The notes: a model not told the origin generated them from the sequence alone. Positions 16,256-25,880 are shown, counted from the first letter of the stretch. The stretch is 64,000 nt of DNA from Calothrix anomala FACHB-343 (GCF_014696435.1 NZ_JACJQG010000001.1:124001-188000); one strand, 5' to 3'. Translations and numbers: made by a program.

Positions 16256-18004
16256 CTAAACCCGCTTCCAAGGTGCAAAAGCGTTCTTGAGGCCAGATAG
16301 AGAACGATCCAAGCTAGGTAGGTGACGTTGTAGGACAGTTAACATGCCGTTGTTGTCAATCCAGTCTAGACCAAACTGGGTATAAACTTCGGCGCGATAG
16401 TCTTTGGTGAAGAAGCGATCGCTCTTTAAGCGTCGCGAAGCCATTAAGATAAATACACGAAAGGCTGTATCGCTAAAACCAAAGCCTTTGGGTAAGTCTT
16501 CGGCAAACATCCCCACCATTAAATCAACGCTGTTGATATCGTTGTTGTAAACTTCCCGCAGTTCTTTTACCCAGGTTTGATTGCTGGTAATCTCTTCAAA
16601 GGATTTTATCCGCCCGCGACCAATAATTTCGCGAAAATCATTATAGCGGGGTACTCCACGTTCGCGATCGCGCAGGATATCAATAGCCGCTAAATCGAAA
16701 ACTTCGCCGTTGTCGCGAATTAATTTCTGTAAAGCTTTGGGATAATTGTGCAAGGTAATCGCCCCCGGATGAGCGATACCTAAAGAATAAAATAAATCTG
16801 CCAAGCCAATTTCTTCTACTACCCCCCTAGACCTTTTACCTGCGACTTCAAAAAAGTCACCTTTGCGCAGTAATTTACCGTTTCCGTGGGAATAAAACTC
16901 AAATTCATCAGGAATTAGGGGATGTAAGCGATATACGCTGACGAATTCTTCTGTAATGTAGTAAGGTGCTGTGTGGTGATCGGTAGGTGAACCAATAATG
17001 CCGCTAATTGTCTCACCGTCACCAATCCGCCCGAAAATCCGTTTGATATTTTGACCGAGTAACCCCCACCAGTTAGCATTCATGGCAATTTGCAAAGCTG
17101 GATGGGAGAGAATACCAGGAGTCCATTCAACGGTATGGATTTTCGCCATTAATGCAGCGTTAATTAATCGCGCATGATCGAAAAGGTCGTCATCTTTCCA
17201 ATCTGGGTATTGTTGTTTGAGGCGATCGCAAATTGTGTTATGTTCTCTGACAAACAGAGTATGCAGCAAACTTAAGCCAATCCACCAGTTGTCATTAAAA
17301 CCTGTGCGATCGATACCATTGGTATCAACTGGTAATAGACCATTATCACCAATAATTAATTTGCCATCAATATGCGATCGCAATTGATCGACCTGCTCCG
17401 GATGACTACCATAAATTTGCGAACCATCCCACCAATGGGTCACTTTATTAATAAATGTCGGCGGTTCTGATGTTTCTTTTTGTGGGCGAGTTTTATCAAC
17501 TAAAGTTTCCTTAATCGCCATCGGTCGATGTTCTTGCGGCCAGGGATCGTTTTCTGCTAGGGGAATGACAATTTTTTTATCTGGTTGGTTATCACCATGA
17601 GAAAACCAGTCATGGTTTTGAAATTGAATCCAAGCAGCTGCCAAAATATTTAAAGATTCGGCGGGAATAAATTCATCTCGCCCCAACAACCGTTGGCTAA
17701 CTTCGCGCGGATTCGGGTTAAGGAGATTTTGCCGATCTACTTTCACCTCTGTCAACGGTACATTCCGCCCTAAGCGAGTATTAACCATCCCCATTTGTGG
17801 CTGCTTGAGGTCGTTAAAACTACCGTCAGCAGTCCGCGCTACCAAATGACGACCATCAGGACTAGGCTGGGGATCGGGAAGCTTATCTGTGTCTGGTAAT
17901 TGAGAAGTATCGTGGAGATTTTTCTGTCTCAGTTCTTTGCGAAACCCAGATAATTTTAACAATGCTAATAGTGTTGGTAGACGATGCCAGGGAATTCCAA
18001 ACAT
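16256..18004 (-). CDS. Fatty-acid alpha-dioxygenase-like heme peroxidase
   Basis: A 582-residue member of the animal heme peroxidase/cyclooxygenase superfamily. It matches plant alpha-dioxygenases in several blocks: NILAAAWIQFQNHDWFSHG with the distal heme histidine (His131), KIHTVEWTPGILSHP and ANWWGLLG near 290-317, SVYRLHPLIPDEF with the catalytic Tyr358 three residues before the proximal His361, and SDTAFRVFILMASRRLKSDRFFT near the C-terminus. The expected reaction is 2-hydroperoxidation of free fatty acids, which then lose CO2 to give aldehydes one carbon shorter. There is no signal peptide. It is divergent from the unknown gene at 18653. Confidence 0.85.
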   Translation of the reverse strand: MFGIPWHRLPTLLALLKLSGFRKELRQKNLHDTSQLPDTDKLPDPQPSPDGRHLVARTADGSFNDLKQPQMGMVNTRLGRNVPLTEVKVDRQNLLNPNPREVSQRLLGRDEFIPAESLNILAAAWIQFQNHDWFSHGDNQPDKKIVIPLAENDPWPQEHRPMAIKETLVDKTRPQKETSEPPTFINKVTHWWDGSQIYGSHPEQVDQLRSHIDGKLIIGDNGLLPVDTNGIDRTGFNDNWWIGLSLLHTLFVREHNTICDRLKQQYPDWKDDDLFDHARLINAALMAKIHTVEWTPGILSHPALQIAMNANWWGLLGQNIKRIFGRIGDGETISGIIGSPTDHHTAPYYITEEFVSVYRLHPLIPDEFEFYSHGNGKLLRKGDFFEVAGKRSRGVVEEIGLADLFYSLGIAHPGAITLHNYPKALQKLIRDNGEVFDLAAIDILRDRERGVPRYNDFREIIGRGRIKSFEEITSNQTWVKELREVYNNDINSVDLMVGMFAEDLPKGFGFSDTAFRVFILMASRRLKSDRFFTKDYRAEVYTQFGLDWIDNNGMLTVLQRHLPSLDRSLSGLKNAFAPWKRV

Positions 18005-18286
18005 TTGACAAATTCCTTGAGTTTATTTTTAGACTATAAATTCTGGTTTTTCGTTATTATTACTTACAATCAAATTTTCTCAATTCCTGAAGACATAACT
18101 ATTTTTTAGTAATCTACCTTAGCGTTAATATTTATTAAGAAAATAAGGTAAATAACAATAATTCTGCTTTCCTAATTCACCGATCAGGTTCATAAGGGAA
18201 AAGTATTTTATCTCAATTCATATTTGCCAATATAGTTATATTCATTTAAGTTAGTCGGCATAATTAAGTGCAAAATAGTTTGGTTG
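18005..18286. other. Intergenic region upstream of the alpha-dioxygenase gene
   Basis: AT-rich spacer that should hold the dioxygenase promoter on the minus strand. I see no clear promoter pair, operator or small gene. Open frames at 18208-18458 are translations of the heptamer array and are not genes. Confidence 0.4.
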
Positions 18287-18398
18287 TTGACTGTTGACTG
18301 TTGACTGTTGACTGTTGACTGTTGACTGTTGACTGTTGACTGTTGACTGTTGACTGTTGACTGTTGACTGTTGACCGTTGACCGTTGACTATTGACTG
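18287..18398. repeat. Heptamer STRR array, TTGACTG x16
   Basis: Sixteen uninterrupted 7-bp units (112 bp): twelve exact TTGACTG, then TTGACCG twice, TTGACTA and TTGACTG. It is the longest array in the window and separates two divergent genes. Confidence 0.95.
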
Positions 18399-18552
18399 CC
18401 AACGCAACATTACTAACTTTTTCCCAAAATGAATAGTACCCCAAAGGGTAATATGCAAGGATGTAGAATTATTGAGAATAGAGAATAGAGAAATTTTGCA
18501 GCCTGAAGTAAATCGCTGTAAATAAACGCAAATACCCTCAAAAACCTACCTC

Positions 18553-18635
18553 TTGTACAGACGCGATTCATCGCGTCTCTTTACCCAAATTCATCGCGTC
18601 TCTTTACCCAAATTCATCGCGTCTCTTTACCCAAA
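18553..18635 (+). repeat. Dispersed palindrome copy 3 with 23-bp tandem triplication
   Basis: A copy of the 28-bp palindrome (18553-18580) whose right half plus TTACCCAAA has been triplicated exactly: three 23-bp units beginning TTCATCGCGTCTCTTTACCC at 18567, 18590 and 18613. The array ends 17 bp before the next start codon. Confidence 0.92.
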
Positions 18636-18652
18636 CTCATGGAGCTATAAAG

Positions 18653-19552
18653 ATGTTTAATCAATTGAAGCTCAAACCATTGCGGATCAGAATTCCCTTT
18701 TTAATAGACGTAATCTTTGTTTCCGATCCTGTACAAATCAGACTAATTGAGAAATCTGGGACTGTCGATAGATTACATAGCTATCCGACAAAATCTTTAC
18801 CTTGGTGGGTAAAGTTTTATTTCTCCTCAACCAAGTTTTACGATCAACAGCGTGATTTGTGGTTTTGTCCTTTTGAATCAAAAGATAATTCCAGTTATTA
18901 TCCTAGACGAGCGTATTTAGAAGAAAAAGTAGCCTTAAGTTATAGCCAAGAAGATGTGCAAAAAATTGCTGAATTATTAAGAACAGATGCTGAAGATGAA
19001 GTTTTAGCACATGCAATGGTGCAAATAGTCAATCGCCGATTTTTTGATCAAGATGTACCTTTAGAAATTACTCGTGAGGCAAAAGATACAGTTCAAAGCT
19101 TACCGGAAGCCATATTACCTTGGAAGTATATTCGCGGTAAAAAAGCACAAGCAAAAATTATGAATTACTGTCAAGGTAATTTACCCCAAGGCGTGCATAT
19201 TCTTGATGTAGGGCATAATATTGGGGAAGTAGTTCAAGCTTCAGCGTTATCTTTGAAAAAATTAAAAGAAAACCTCAATCAGCCAATTGAACGCACATTT
19301 ACCGACAATGCGCCTACGCCGCAAGTACCGAGAATAGCTATTAAACCATCAACTTTTGACGGGATGTTGCGATCGCCTACTACTCCCGGAAAAACTGTAC
19401 TATTATTGATGATTGCTAAAGCTGCGGCGGAAATTCAGGATTTATCTTTTACTTTTAGTACTGGGAGTTCTGAAAGAGAGTGCGTGTTTAAAGATTTTTT
19501 CCTGAAATTTATGGCTGATTTACAGCAGGAATTGAAGCAAGGCGCATTATAG
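18653..19552 (+). CDS. Uncharacterised protein next to the alpha-dioxygenase
   Basis: A 299-residue soluble protein (MFNQLKLKPLRIRIPFLIDV). I do not firmly recognise a family. The N-terminus (VIFVSDPVQIRLIEKSGTVDRLH) has the flavour of the first strands of cytochromes P450, and near the C-terminus FTFSTGSSERECVFKDFF is a distant echo of the P450 heme-cysteine loop, but its spacing is wrong and no ExxR helix is clear. A degenerate P450-like protein is one reading; a lineage-specific partner of the dioxygenase is another. GGAG lies about 11 bases before the ATG. A miniature element follows the stop codon directly. Confidence 0.7.
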   Translation: MFNQLKLKPLRIRIPFLIDVIFVSDPVQIRLIEKSGTVDRLHSYPTKSLPWWVKFYFSSTKFYDQQRDLWFCPFESKDNSSYYPRRAYLEEKVALSYSQEDVQKIAELLRTDAEDEVLAHAMVQIVNRRFFDQDVPLEITREAKDTVQSLPEAILPWKYIRGKKAQAKIMNYCQGNLPQGVHILDVGHNIGEVVQASALSLKKLKENLNQPIERTFTDNAPTPQVPRIAIKPSTFDGMLRSPTTPGKTVLLLMIAKAAAEIQDLSFTFSTGSSERECVFKDFFLKFMADLQQELKQGAL

Positions 19553-19554
19553 CT

Positions 19555-19690
19555 CAATACGGTTCAGTTAAGGATAATCGTAGGTTGGGTTGAACGAAGT
19601 GAAACCCAAAAAAACCTCGGAAATGTTGGGTTTCGTTCCTCAACCCAACCTACACAGTTTAAGGTTTTCAAGGCTAACTGAACTGTATTG
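19555..19690. mobile_element. MITE-like element with CAATACGGTTCAGTTA end, copy 2
   Basis: Complete copy of 136 bp: CAATACGGTTCAGTTA (19555-19570) and TAACTGAACTGTATTG (19675-19690) are 16-bp inverted repeats with one mismatch. Inside is GTAGGTTGGGTT paired with AACCCAACCTAC. The right end supplies the last codons and the stop of the minus-strand gene ending at 19674. No clear target duplication. Confidence 0.8.
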
Positions 19691-19994
19691 TTTTATAAGT
19701 TTCAAGCGGCATAATATCTTGAGGTTGCCATAACCAGTGATTACCGCGATCGTTAACTAATTTCAGTTCAGCAGCAATATCTATATCTTGGTCTAATTTC
19801 CACCAATTTCTTCCTCGTCCTATACTAGCGAATGTGGAAATACCTCCGGGTGATGTGCCGTCTGGCAAAGTGGTCATAACAAAGATGGTACCGTTCTCCT
19901 CAAATGTTGCTATATCTTTATTTAGTCTCACATTATCCATTCTGGGAGAATTAGCATTGCCTTGACGGTATAAAGAAATAGGCGTTTTAGGCAT
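19674..19994 (-). CDS. Tse2-like ADP-ribosyltransferase-toxin-fold protein, 3' end inside a MITE
   Basis: A 106-residue protein whose block order resembles the Tse2 toxin family: SLYRQG (7-12), DNVRLNKDI, GGISTFAS (about 50-57), RGRNWWKLDQDIDIAAELKLVNDRG and NHWLWQPQDIMPLETY. In Tse2 the matching blocks are TLYRA, GTSVF, GTDIPPDLKV and THYTIMPAKPM. The last four residues and the stop codon are read from the miniature element at 19555-19690, so the original C-terminus has probably been replaced. No immunity gene is obvious beside it. The fold assignment is by eye and needs a profile search; a harmless family member is possible. Confidence 0.6.
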   Translation of the reverse strand: MPKTPISLYRQGNANSPRMDNVRLNKDIATFEENGTIFVMTTLPDGTSPGGISTFASIGRGRNWWKLDQDIDIAAELKLVNDRGNHWLWQPQDIMPLETYKTIQFS

Positions 19995-20140
19995 TTAAAC
20001 AGTAATGCATTATTTATTCTTGATTGGTAAAAAAATATATATGACTTGTGCATAACTGCAATATAATTTTATGTTTATTTAACAGATTATTGCGCTGATG
20101 AATGTTGTGGAAATACAATTACCTAATCCTCCTACCTATA

Positions 20141-20179
20141 AAAAAAGCGATCGCCTTTTCAAAGAGCGATCGCTTTTTT
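20141..20179. terminator. Bidirectional terminator built on two HIP1 sites
   Basis: AAAAAAGCGATCGC, an 11-base loop and GCGATCGCTTTTTT form a perfect stem with A and T tracts on both sides, 18 bp after the ftsH stop codon. It suits termination of ftsH on the minus strand. Confidence 0.85.
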
Positions 20180-20196
20180 AGTTCAATCTCAAACCT

Positions 20197-22134
20197 TTAC
20201 ACCAAAAGTGTCTGCAACAAAGGTCTATCTTCCGATATCTTACCTGTACGCAACCATTCATTTAATTCTTCTGGTGCGACAGCTTGCTTGAGACGTTCGC
20301 GCAAAGATGCACCTTCTAAAATCTCTTGTTGCAACAGTTCTTGTGCAGTATCTTCTAGCAATGTCCGGTTATGTTGCAGAATACTTAAAGCGATGTGGTG
20401 AGCATTATCTACACTTTGCTTCACTTCTCTATCAATTTCCTCTGCAACTTGGGGACTAATCGAACGGCGAGGATTTCCATAGCCTTCGATAAATTGCTGT
20501 TGAATTTTCTCGAACGCTACAGGGCCGAGTTTATCGCTCATACCATAGATGGTAATTGCTCGTTCTGCTAAATCTGTCGCTTTTTGGATATCGTCAGACG
20601 CACCAGTAGACACTTTACCAAACACAACTTCCTCAGCCGAACGTCCGCCTAATAAAGTGGCAATTCTACCGCGAATTTCGTCTTCTACCATCAAAAAGCG
20701 GTCTTCTTCTGGCATTTGGATTGTATAACCCAAAGCACCAACACCACGGGGGACAACGGAGATTTTTTCTACTTTACCAGCCCCAGGCATTAATGCACCG
20801 ACGATCGCGTGACCAACTTCATGATAAGCTACGGTCTTTTTCTCGGTTTCATTTAACACGCGAGAACGTTTTTCTAAACCAGCCACTAAACGCTCAATCG
20901 CTTCGTTAAAATCTGCCATGACTACGGCTTGGCGATTTTGACGGGCTGCTAGCAGTGCGGCTTCGTTAACTAAGTTAGCTAAGTCTGCACCTGCAAACCC
21001 TGGTGTACGGATAGCGATAGTAGCTAAATCAACATCATCAGCTAATTTAACGTTTCTAGCGTGAACCTTGAGAATCGCTTCTCGACCGATTTTATCAGGG
21101 CGATCCACAACAATTTGGCGGTCAAAGCGTCCGGGACGACGTAATGCAGGGTCGAGGACTTCAGGACGGTTGGTAGCGGCGATAATAATGACACCTGTAT
21201 TAGCATCAAAACCATCCATTTCCGTGAGTAACTGGTTGAGGGTTTGCTCGCGTTCGTCGTTACCGCCCACAAAACCGCCAGCACCAGCACGAGATTTACC
21301 CAAGGCGTCTAATTCATCAATAAAGACGATACAGGGTGCTTGTTTTTTCGCTTGCTCAAATAAATCACGAACCCGCGCCGCACCGACACCAACGAATAAT
21401 TCGATGAATTCCGAACCAGAAATACTGAAGAAAGGAACGCCAGCTTCACCTGCGATCGCTTTTGCTAATAATGTCTTTCCTGTCCCTGGAGGCCCTACCA
21501 ACAATGCACCCTTAGGAATTTTCGCGCCTAAGCGGGTGTATTTATCGGCATTTTTCAAGAAATCAACAATTTCTTCTAATTCCACCTTGGCTTCATCGAC
21601 ACCAGCCACATCCGTAAATTTCACACCTGTGCTGCCATCAGAAGAAATCCGCGCCTTACTTTTACCTACCGTTAACGCAGCCGGCCCGCCGCCTTGACGA
21701 TTCATCAAAAATGCCCAAATACCAAAGAAAATTAACGGTGGCGCTACCCAGCTAATTAAAGTCCCCAGCCAACCATTTTGATCTGGCGGTGGTGCAGCAA
21801 ACTCAACGTTATTCTCCCGGAGAATCTTTGGTAAATCCAAGTCAATAGCTACTGGTGTAGTACTTAATACCTGTTCTGCTGGTTTACCATCGGGGGTTTG
21901 GGTTTTGATCATATATTGAATGCGATCGCCACCAATTATTGCCCGTTCAACTTTACCAGCTTGCACTTGGCTAATAAAGTCACTATAAGGAACCTGGGGC
22001 AATTTCGGCCCAAAGAAACTGGGAACAATTAAGTTAAGCAGCAATAAGAAAGTTACTAATATCAAGAAGCTGCCACCAAACTGCCGCCATCTCGAAGGTT
22101 TCATTTGATTTTTATTATTAGTTTCTACAGGCAT
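20197..22134 (-). CDS. ftsH: ATP-dependent zinc metalloprotease FtsH
   Basis: A 645-residue membrane-bound AAA+ protease that degrades damaged membrane proteins, in cyanobacteria notably photosystem II subunits. Two transmembrane helices (about 20-38 and 122-143) flank a periplasmic or lumenal domain. Then come Walker A GPPGTGKT (214-221), Walker B IVFIDE (269-274), the second region of homology [20 protein letters not shown] (320-339) and the zinc motif HEVGH (438-442). Cyanobacteria have four paralogues; which one this is cannot be settled by eye. The start at 22134 is used, with an alternative Met ten codons later. Confidence 0.96.
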   Translation of the reverse strand: MPVETNNKNQMKPSRWRQFGGSFLILVTFLLLLNLIVPSFFGPKLPQVPYSDFISQVQAGKVERAIIGGDRIQYMIKTQTPDGKPAEQVLSTTPVAIDLDLPKILRENNVEFAAPPPDQNGWLGTLISWVAPPLIFFGIWAFLMNRQGGGPAALTVGKSKARISSDGSTGVKFTDVAGVDEAKVELEEIVDFLKNADKYTRLGAKIPKGALLVGPPGTGKTLLAKAIAGEAGVPFFSISGSEFIELFVGVGAARVRDLFEQAKKQAPCIVFIDELDALGKSRAGAGGFVGGNDEREQTLNQLLTEMDGFDANTGVIIIAATNRPEVLDPALRRPGRFDRQIVVDRPDKIGREAILKVHARNVKLADDVDLATIAIRTPGFAGADLANLVNEAALLAARQNRQAVVMADFNEAIERLVAGLEKRSRVLNETEKKTVAYHEVGHAIVGALMPGAGKVEKISVVPRGVGALGYTIQMPEEDRFLMVEDEIRGRIATLLGGRSAEEVVFGKVSTGASDDIQKATDLAERAITIYGMSDKLGPVAFEKIQQQFIEGYGNPRRSISPQVAEEIDREVKQSVDNAHHIALSILQHNRTLLEDTAQELLQQEILEGASLRERLKQAVAPEELNEWLRTGKISEDRPLLQTLLV

Positions 22135-22159
22135 TATGATGTACCCTCAAATAAATTTT

Positions 22160-22315
22160 TTTGTAAAGCGGCGGGGCTAGGGAAGGAGGACAAGGGGGAC
22201 AAGGGAGACAAGGAAGACAAGGGGGAACAATTGTAGAGACGCGATTCATCGCGTCTCTGCCCAAGATTCATCGCGTCTCTTGCCCAATGCCCAATGCCCA
22301 ATGCCCCATGCCCAA
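22160..22315. repeat. Repeat cluster upstream of ftsH
   Basis: GGGGGACAAGG/AGACAAGG short repeats (about 22185-22225), a copy of the 28-bp dispersed palindrome with TTGTAGAGACGCGATT (22231-22258), and five TGCCCAA-type heptamers (22281-22315). They fill most of the space between the divergent ftsH and the small membrane protein gene. Confidence 0.85.
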
Positions 22316-22427
22316 CAACGTAACGTTAATTGCAAAGTTTTGTTGCAGTTAGGACTATTCTAGAAACTAGATGGCGTAAACCCAATTGGGGTATACCCGA
22401 CAGAAAAATGCGTATTGCCGAACTTGT

Positions 22428-22619
22428 ATGGAAAATAAGCTGGGATTGTTGCTAAAAGTATTTGTACTCTCGACTGTGCTGTCGTTTTTGATTAAATATG
22501 CAGCACCGAGTTTGCGGGTTCCGGGGACAGATGCGGTAGCTTTATTGATGGTTTTGTCCCCGCCTGTGATTATGGCGATCGCATTATTCTGGCGATTTCA
22601 GACACAAAGGCAAAATTAA
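22428..22619 (+). CDS. Small two-helix membrane protein, unknown
   Basis: A 63-residue protein from the ATG at 22428 (MENKLGLLLKVFVLSTVLSF); an open frame from 22386 adds 14 residues of non-hydrophobic, Cys-containing sequence that looks like spacer. Two hydrophobic helices (about 5-22 and 34-53) are separated by KYAAPSLRVPGTD. The pattern resembles short conserved cyanobacterial membrane proteins. No function can be given. It is 92 bp before the AI-2E permease gene on the same strand. Confidence 0.65.
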   Translation: MENKLGLLLKVFVLSTVLSFLIKYAAPSLRVPGTDAVALLMVLSPPVIMAIALFWRFQTQRQN

Positions 22620-22711
22620 ACCTTCGTCCTATAGACCGCAGTTGCTAAAATCAGCTAACCTAGCTGCATTGTCAGGAATAATGTAGCTAGCCAACTGTCG
22701 GGAGTCAGCCT

Positions 22712-23860
22712 GTGAACTTAGGTCAATGGATTGGCTTAATCGCCATAGTTCTTTCCTTATACATATTGTGGCAAATAAAAGAAGTTTTATTACTGATGTT
22801 TGCCGCAGTTGTATTAGCTACTAGTTTAAATCGCCTAGCGCGATGCTTCCAAAGCTGGGGAATGAAGCGCGGCTTCGCCGTTATACTTTCGGTGGTGATA
22901 TTTTTTGCCTTGATTGTGGGCTTTTTCCGGGTAATTGTCCCGCCGTTTGTGACTCAGTTTCATGAACTCACATACCGAGTTCCCCAAGGTTTAGAACGTT
23001 TTAATGGTTGGTTTAACGAACTGAAAACCCAGGTTCCCGATCAGTTAATACCTTATATTCCCGATTTAGATAGTCTTATTCAACAGGCACAGCCATTCAT
23101 TAATAAGCTAGTCGGAAATTCTTTTGCCTTTGTTTCTGGTTCCTTAGAAGCACTGCTAAAAATTCTGTTGGTGCTGGTTTTAACTGGTATGTTATTAGCC
23201 AATCCTGACGCTTATCGCCGTGTATTTGTCCGCCTTTTCCCCTCATTTTATCGGCGGCGAGTAGACGGGATTTTAGATCAGTGTGAAACTTCCTTGGAAG
23301 GATGGGTAGTCGGTGCTTTGATTGCGATGGCTGTAGTTGGGCTGATGAGTTTCATTGGTTTATCAGCTTTAGGCGTTAAGGCTGCATTAGCTTTGGGTGT
23401 ATTAGCCGGATTTTTAAACTTAATACCCAACCTCGGCCCGACATTGAGTATAGTTCCCGCAATGGCGATCGCACTTTTAGATGCACCTTGGAAAGCTGTT
23501 GCTGTCTTGATTCTCTACTTTGTGATTCAACAAGCGGAAAGTAATTTTATTACACCAGTTGTCATGGCGCATCAAGTTTCATTATTGCCAGCCGTGACAT
23601 TAATTTCGCAATTATTTTTTGTGACTTTCTTTGGGTTTTTAGGATTATTTTTAGCTCTACCTTTAACAGTCGTTGCCAAAATTTGGTTACAAGAAGTTTT
23701 AGTTAAAGATGTTTTAGATGAATGGGGGCCGAGTCATGAACAAGAAGCTGAATTAGTCATAGTCTCTAGTTCTGGGAAATCAGACGATCCTTGGGATGGG
23801 GAGAATTCGGAGAGCGATAGAGAACAGCCAGTTGATGATGCAGTTCAGCGCGAAGAATAA
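22712..23860 (+). CDS. AI-2E/PerM family permease
   Basis: A 382-residue integral membrane protein starting at a GTG, with GGGAG about 11 bases upstream. The topology is that of the AI-2 exporter-like (PerM, UPF0118) family: an N-terminal helix pair, a soluble stretch (about 85-145), then GVLAGFLNLIPNLGPTLSIVPA, the family signature, and PVVMAHQVSLLPAVTLISQL near 285. The C-terminal 45 residues are acidic and cytoplasmic. The transported substrate in cyanobacteria is not known; the family name should not be read as evidence of AI-2 signalling. Confidence 0.9.
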   Translation: MNLGQWIGLIAIVLSLYILWQIKEVLLLMFAAVVLATSLNRLARCFQSWGMKRGFAVILSVVIFFALIVGFFRVIVPPFVTQFHELTYRVPQGLERFNGWFNELKTQVPDQLIPYIPDLDSLIQQAQPFINKLVGNSFAFVSGSLEALLKILLVLVLTGMLLANPDAYRRVFVRLFPSFYRRRVDGILDQCETSLEGWVVGALIAMAVVGLMSFIGLSALGVKAALALGVLAGFLNLIPNLGPTLSIVPAMAIALLDAPWKAVAVLILYFVIQQAESNFITPVVMAHQVSLLPAVTLISQLFFVTFFGFLGLFLALPLTVVAKIWLQEVLVKDVLDEWGPSHEQEAELVIVSSSGKSDDPWDGENSESDREQPVDDAVQREE

Positions 23861-23946
23861 GGCAGGGGGGACTCGGGGCCCCCTTTGGGGATTGGGGGGA
23901 GAGGGAGCAGGGAGCAGGGGAGACAAGGAGGACAAATGAATAAATA

Positions 23947-24043
23947 TTGTAGAGACGCGATTCATCGCGTCTTTGCCCAATGCCCAATGCCCAATGCCCA
24001 ATGCCCAATGCCCAATGCCCAATGCCCCATGCCCCATGCCCAA
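23947..24043. repeat. Dispersed palindrome copy 5 plus heptamer array TGCCCAA x10
   Basis: A slightly shortened copy of the palindrome (TTGTAGAGACGCGATT..., 23947-23972) followed at once by ten 7-bp units (23974-24043), eight TGCCCAA and two TGCCCCA. It lies between two converging genes. Confidence 0.92.
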
Positions 24044-24048
24044 TTTAC

Positions 24049-25704
24049 CTAACCCTTGCTTTTAAAAGAATCTAACCATTCTCTAACTTGTTCGCGGGCA
24101 ATATCCCGTCCACCAAGTCCAAAAGCTAGGGCAATAGCTACAGCGATCGCACCTAGCAACAAGCCAAATGCTAAATTTACAATATCGCTAGCTATACCAA
24201 TTTGTCGCAGTGCCATTGCGGATACTAAGGTAATAATGGAAATCCGCGCTACTTGACCTAAAATCCTGGCTTGGGGACTCTCGGAACTAGCAATAATGCT
24301 AAATGCTAGGTTGGCTAAAAATAAACCAATGCCAAATACTACTAATCCTGAGAGAATTCGCCCAAATATAATCAGAATTCCCGATACCAATGCTGTTAGG
24401 GCAGCAATATTTAAAATATTTACTGCTGCGACTGTAGCAAATAGCATAATCCCGACTAAAACCACAATACCCACAATTTCTGATGGGGTACGGGTTGGTG
24501 TAGATACGGGTGCGCCAGTTTCAGTGTAGACGGCTGTTGGTCTTGGCGATGGTAAACCCAGTACGGCAAGTATGTTATTAAAACCAAAGCTAGTCAGGAT
24601 ACTCGTGACTAAATCGCCAACAAACCGCCCTAAGAAATAACCGAGAATCAGAATTGCGATCGCAGAAAATATCGCAGGTAAAGCATTGAGGATCTGCTGT
24701 AACATAGCGATCGCAGGCACAGATATCGCCTCAATTTTTAAAGCATTGAGAGATGCGATCGCGACAGGAATCAAAATTAAAATGTAGACAATTGTGCCAA
24801 CAATATTCGATAGGGGTTGAACTCCTACTGTGGGCGAGATCCCAAATCGACTACCTAAATGGTCAATTCCTGTGGCGCTCAACAAATTGCTAATGACGCG
24901 CCGCACGATATTCGCCAAAAACCAGCCCACAGCCGCAATTAAGGTGGCTGCTAAAATATTCGGCAGAATTGACAGAATTTCGGTAATCAGCGCTTTTACT
25001 GGTTGTAACGCTTCCCTTAGTCCTAAAGTATCGAGAACGGGAACGAGAAATAGTAAAAAGATAAACCAGTACAGCGCATTAGCAATGGTTTCACTAGCAG
25101 ACAACTGTGCAAAGCCAGATGTGCCATCTTCTGCTTCCTCATTCAAGCGTTCATCTAACCTGAGTACTTGCAGTGCGCGCAATGTCAACACCTTAACCAG
25201 CGTAGCCACTACCCAAGCGATACCGAAAAGAATCGCTGTACCCACTAACTTAGGTAAATAGCCTACCAGTTGATCCAGGGAATTATTCAACGGTCGTGAA
25301 GCTACTTCCAGTCCGAGAACTTGTAAGACAGCTACCACCGTCAACAGAATAATACTCCAAAAAACTAAGCCAGAGATTAATTGTTCCACTTGGGGAACAT
25401 CTTCTCGACCTGTTACACCAGAGGCGATGCGGTTATCTATGTTCGTGCGATTCAAGACTTTTCGCGTTGCTGTCGCTACTATCGCCGCCAGCAACCAACC
25501 AATTAACAAAATTAATACAGCCGCCAGCACTTTAGGCATAAACTGAATTATCGGGTTGACCAGACCTTGTAAATCAGTAATTCCCTGGCTAACAGCTGGT
25601 TGTTCCGTTGGTGGTAGAGTTGGTGATTGTGCTAAAAATTGCTGCACCCTCATCGACAAACCACTTTCTATTACCTGGGTTATTTCCAGCCAATTTGCGT
25701 TCAT
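24049..25704 (-). CDS. Mechanosensitive-channel-like protein with conserved TM-helix repeats
   Basis: 551 residues from the ATG at 25704; a TTG four codons upstream is less likely. The protein consists of several homologous units, each with a helix pair around a pattern like PKVLAAVLILLIGWLLAAIVA, PKLVGTAILFGIAWVVATLV, PNILAATLIAAVGWFLANIV and PAIFSAIAILILGYFLGRFV. This is the conserved TM helix (PF05552-type) architecture seen in small-conductance channel relatives such as CmpX. A full MscS beta domain is not visible, so gating by tension is an inference. The C-terminus GLGGRDIAREQVREWLDSF is typical of the family. Confidence 0.85.
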   Translation of the reverse strand: MNANWLEITQVIESGLSMRVQQFLAQSPTLPPTEQPAVSQGITDLQGLVNPIIQFMPKVLAAVLILLIGWLLAAIVATATRKVLNRTNIDNRIASGVTGREDVPQVEQLISGLVFWSIILLTVVAVLQVLGLEVASRPLNNSLDQLVGYLPKLVGTAILFGIAWVVATLVKVLTLRALQVLRLDERLNEEAEDGTSGFAQLSASETIANALYWFIFLLFLVPVLDTLGLREALQPVKALITEILSILPNILAATLIAAVGWFLANIVRRVISNLLSATGIDHLGSRFGISPTVGVQPLSNIVGTIVYILILIPVAIASLNALKIEAISVPAIAMLQQILNALPAIFSAIAILILGYFLGRFVGDLVTSILTSFGFNNILAVLGLPSPRPTAVYTETGAPVSTPTRTPSEIVGIVVLVGIMLFATVAAVNILNIAALTALVSGILIIFGRILSGLVVFGIGLFLANLAFSIIASSESPQARILGQVARISIITLVSAMALRQIGIASDIVNLAFGLLLGAIAVAIALAFGLGGRDIAREQVREWLDSFKSKG

Positions 25705-25880
25705 GGTTTTTCGCAATTAAAAGTTAATTGTTAAGCCAGAATGTTGAAAATTACTTCTGGCGTGGATTGTGGTGTACAATCCGGCATTCCCGTAAGTTTA
25801 CGGGCATTTTGCCTAACAATTTACCAGTAAAAACATATTTGCTACTTTTATCCAGACTAATTTTTAACATTCAAGTTAAA

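Noticed and set aside
18287-18398. CRISPR-like array
   Set aside because: Units are 7 bp, contiguous and without spacers, and no cas gene is present.
18208-18458. Open frames with a repeated Ser-Thr-Val-Asn-Ser-Gln-Gln pattern
   Set aside because: A 7-bp repeat without stops gives open periodic frames on any strand; there is no ribosome site or conserved sequence.
22712-23860. Evidence of AI-2 quorum sensing
   Set aside because: The family name is historical; no luxS or Lsr gene is near, so only a permease is called.
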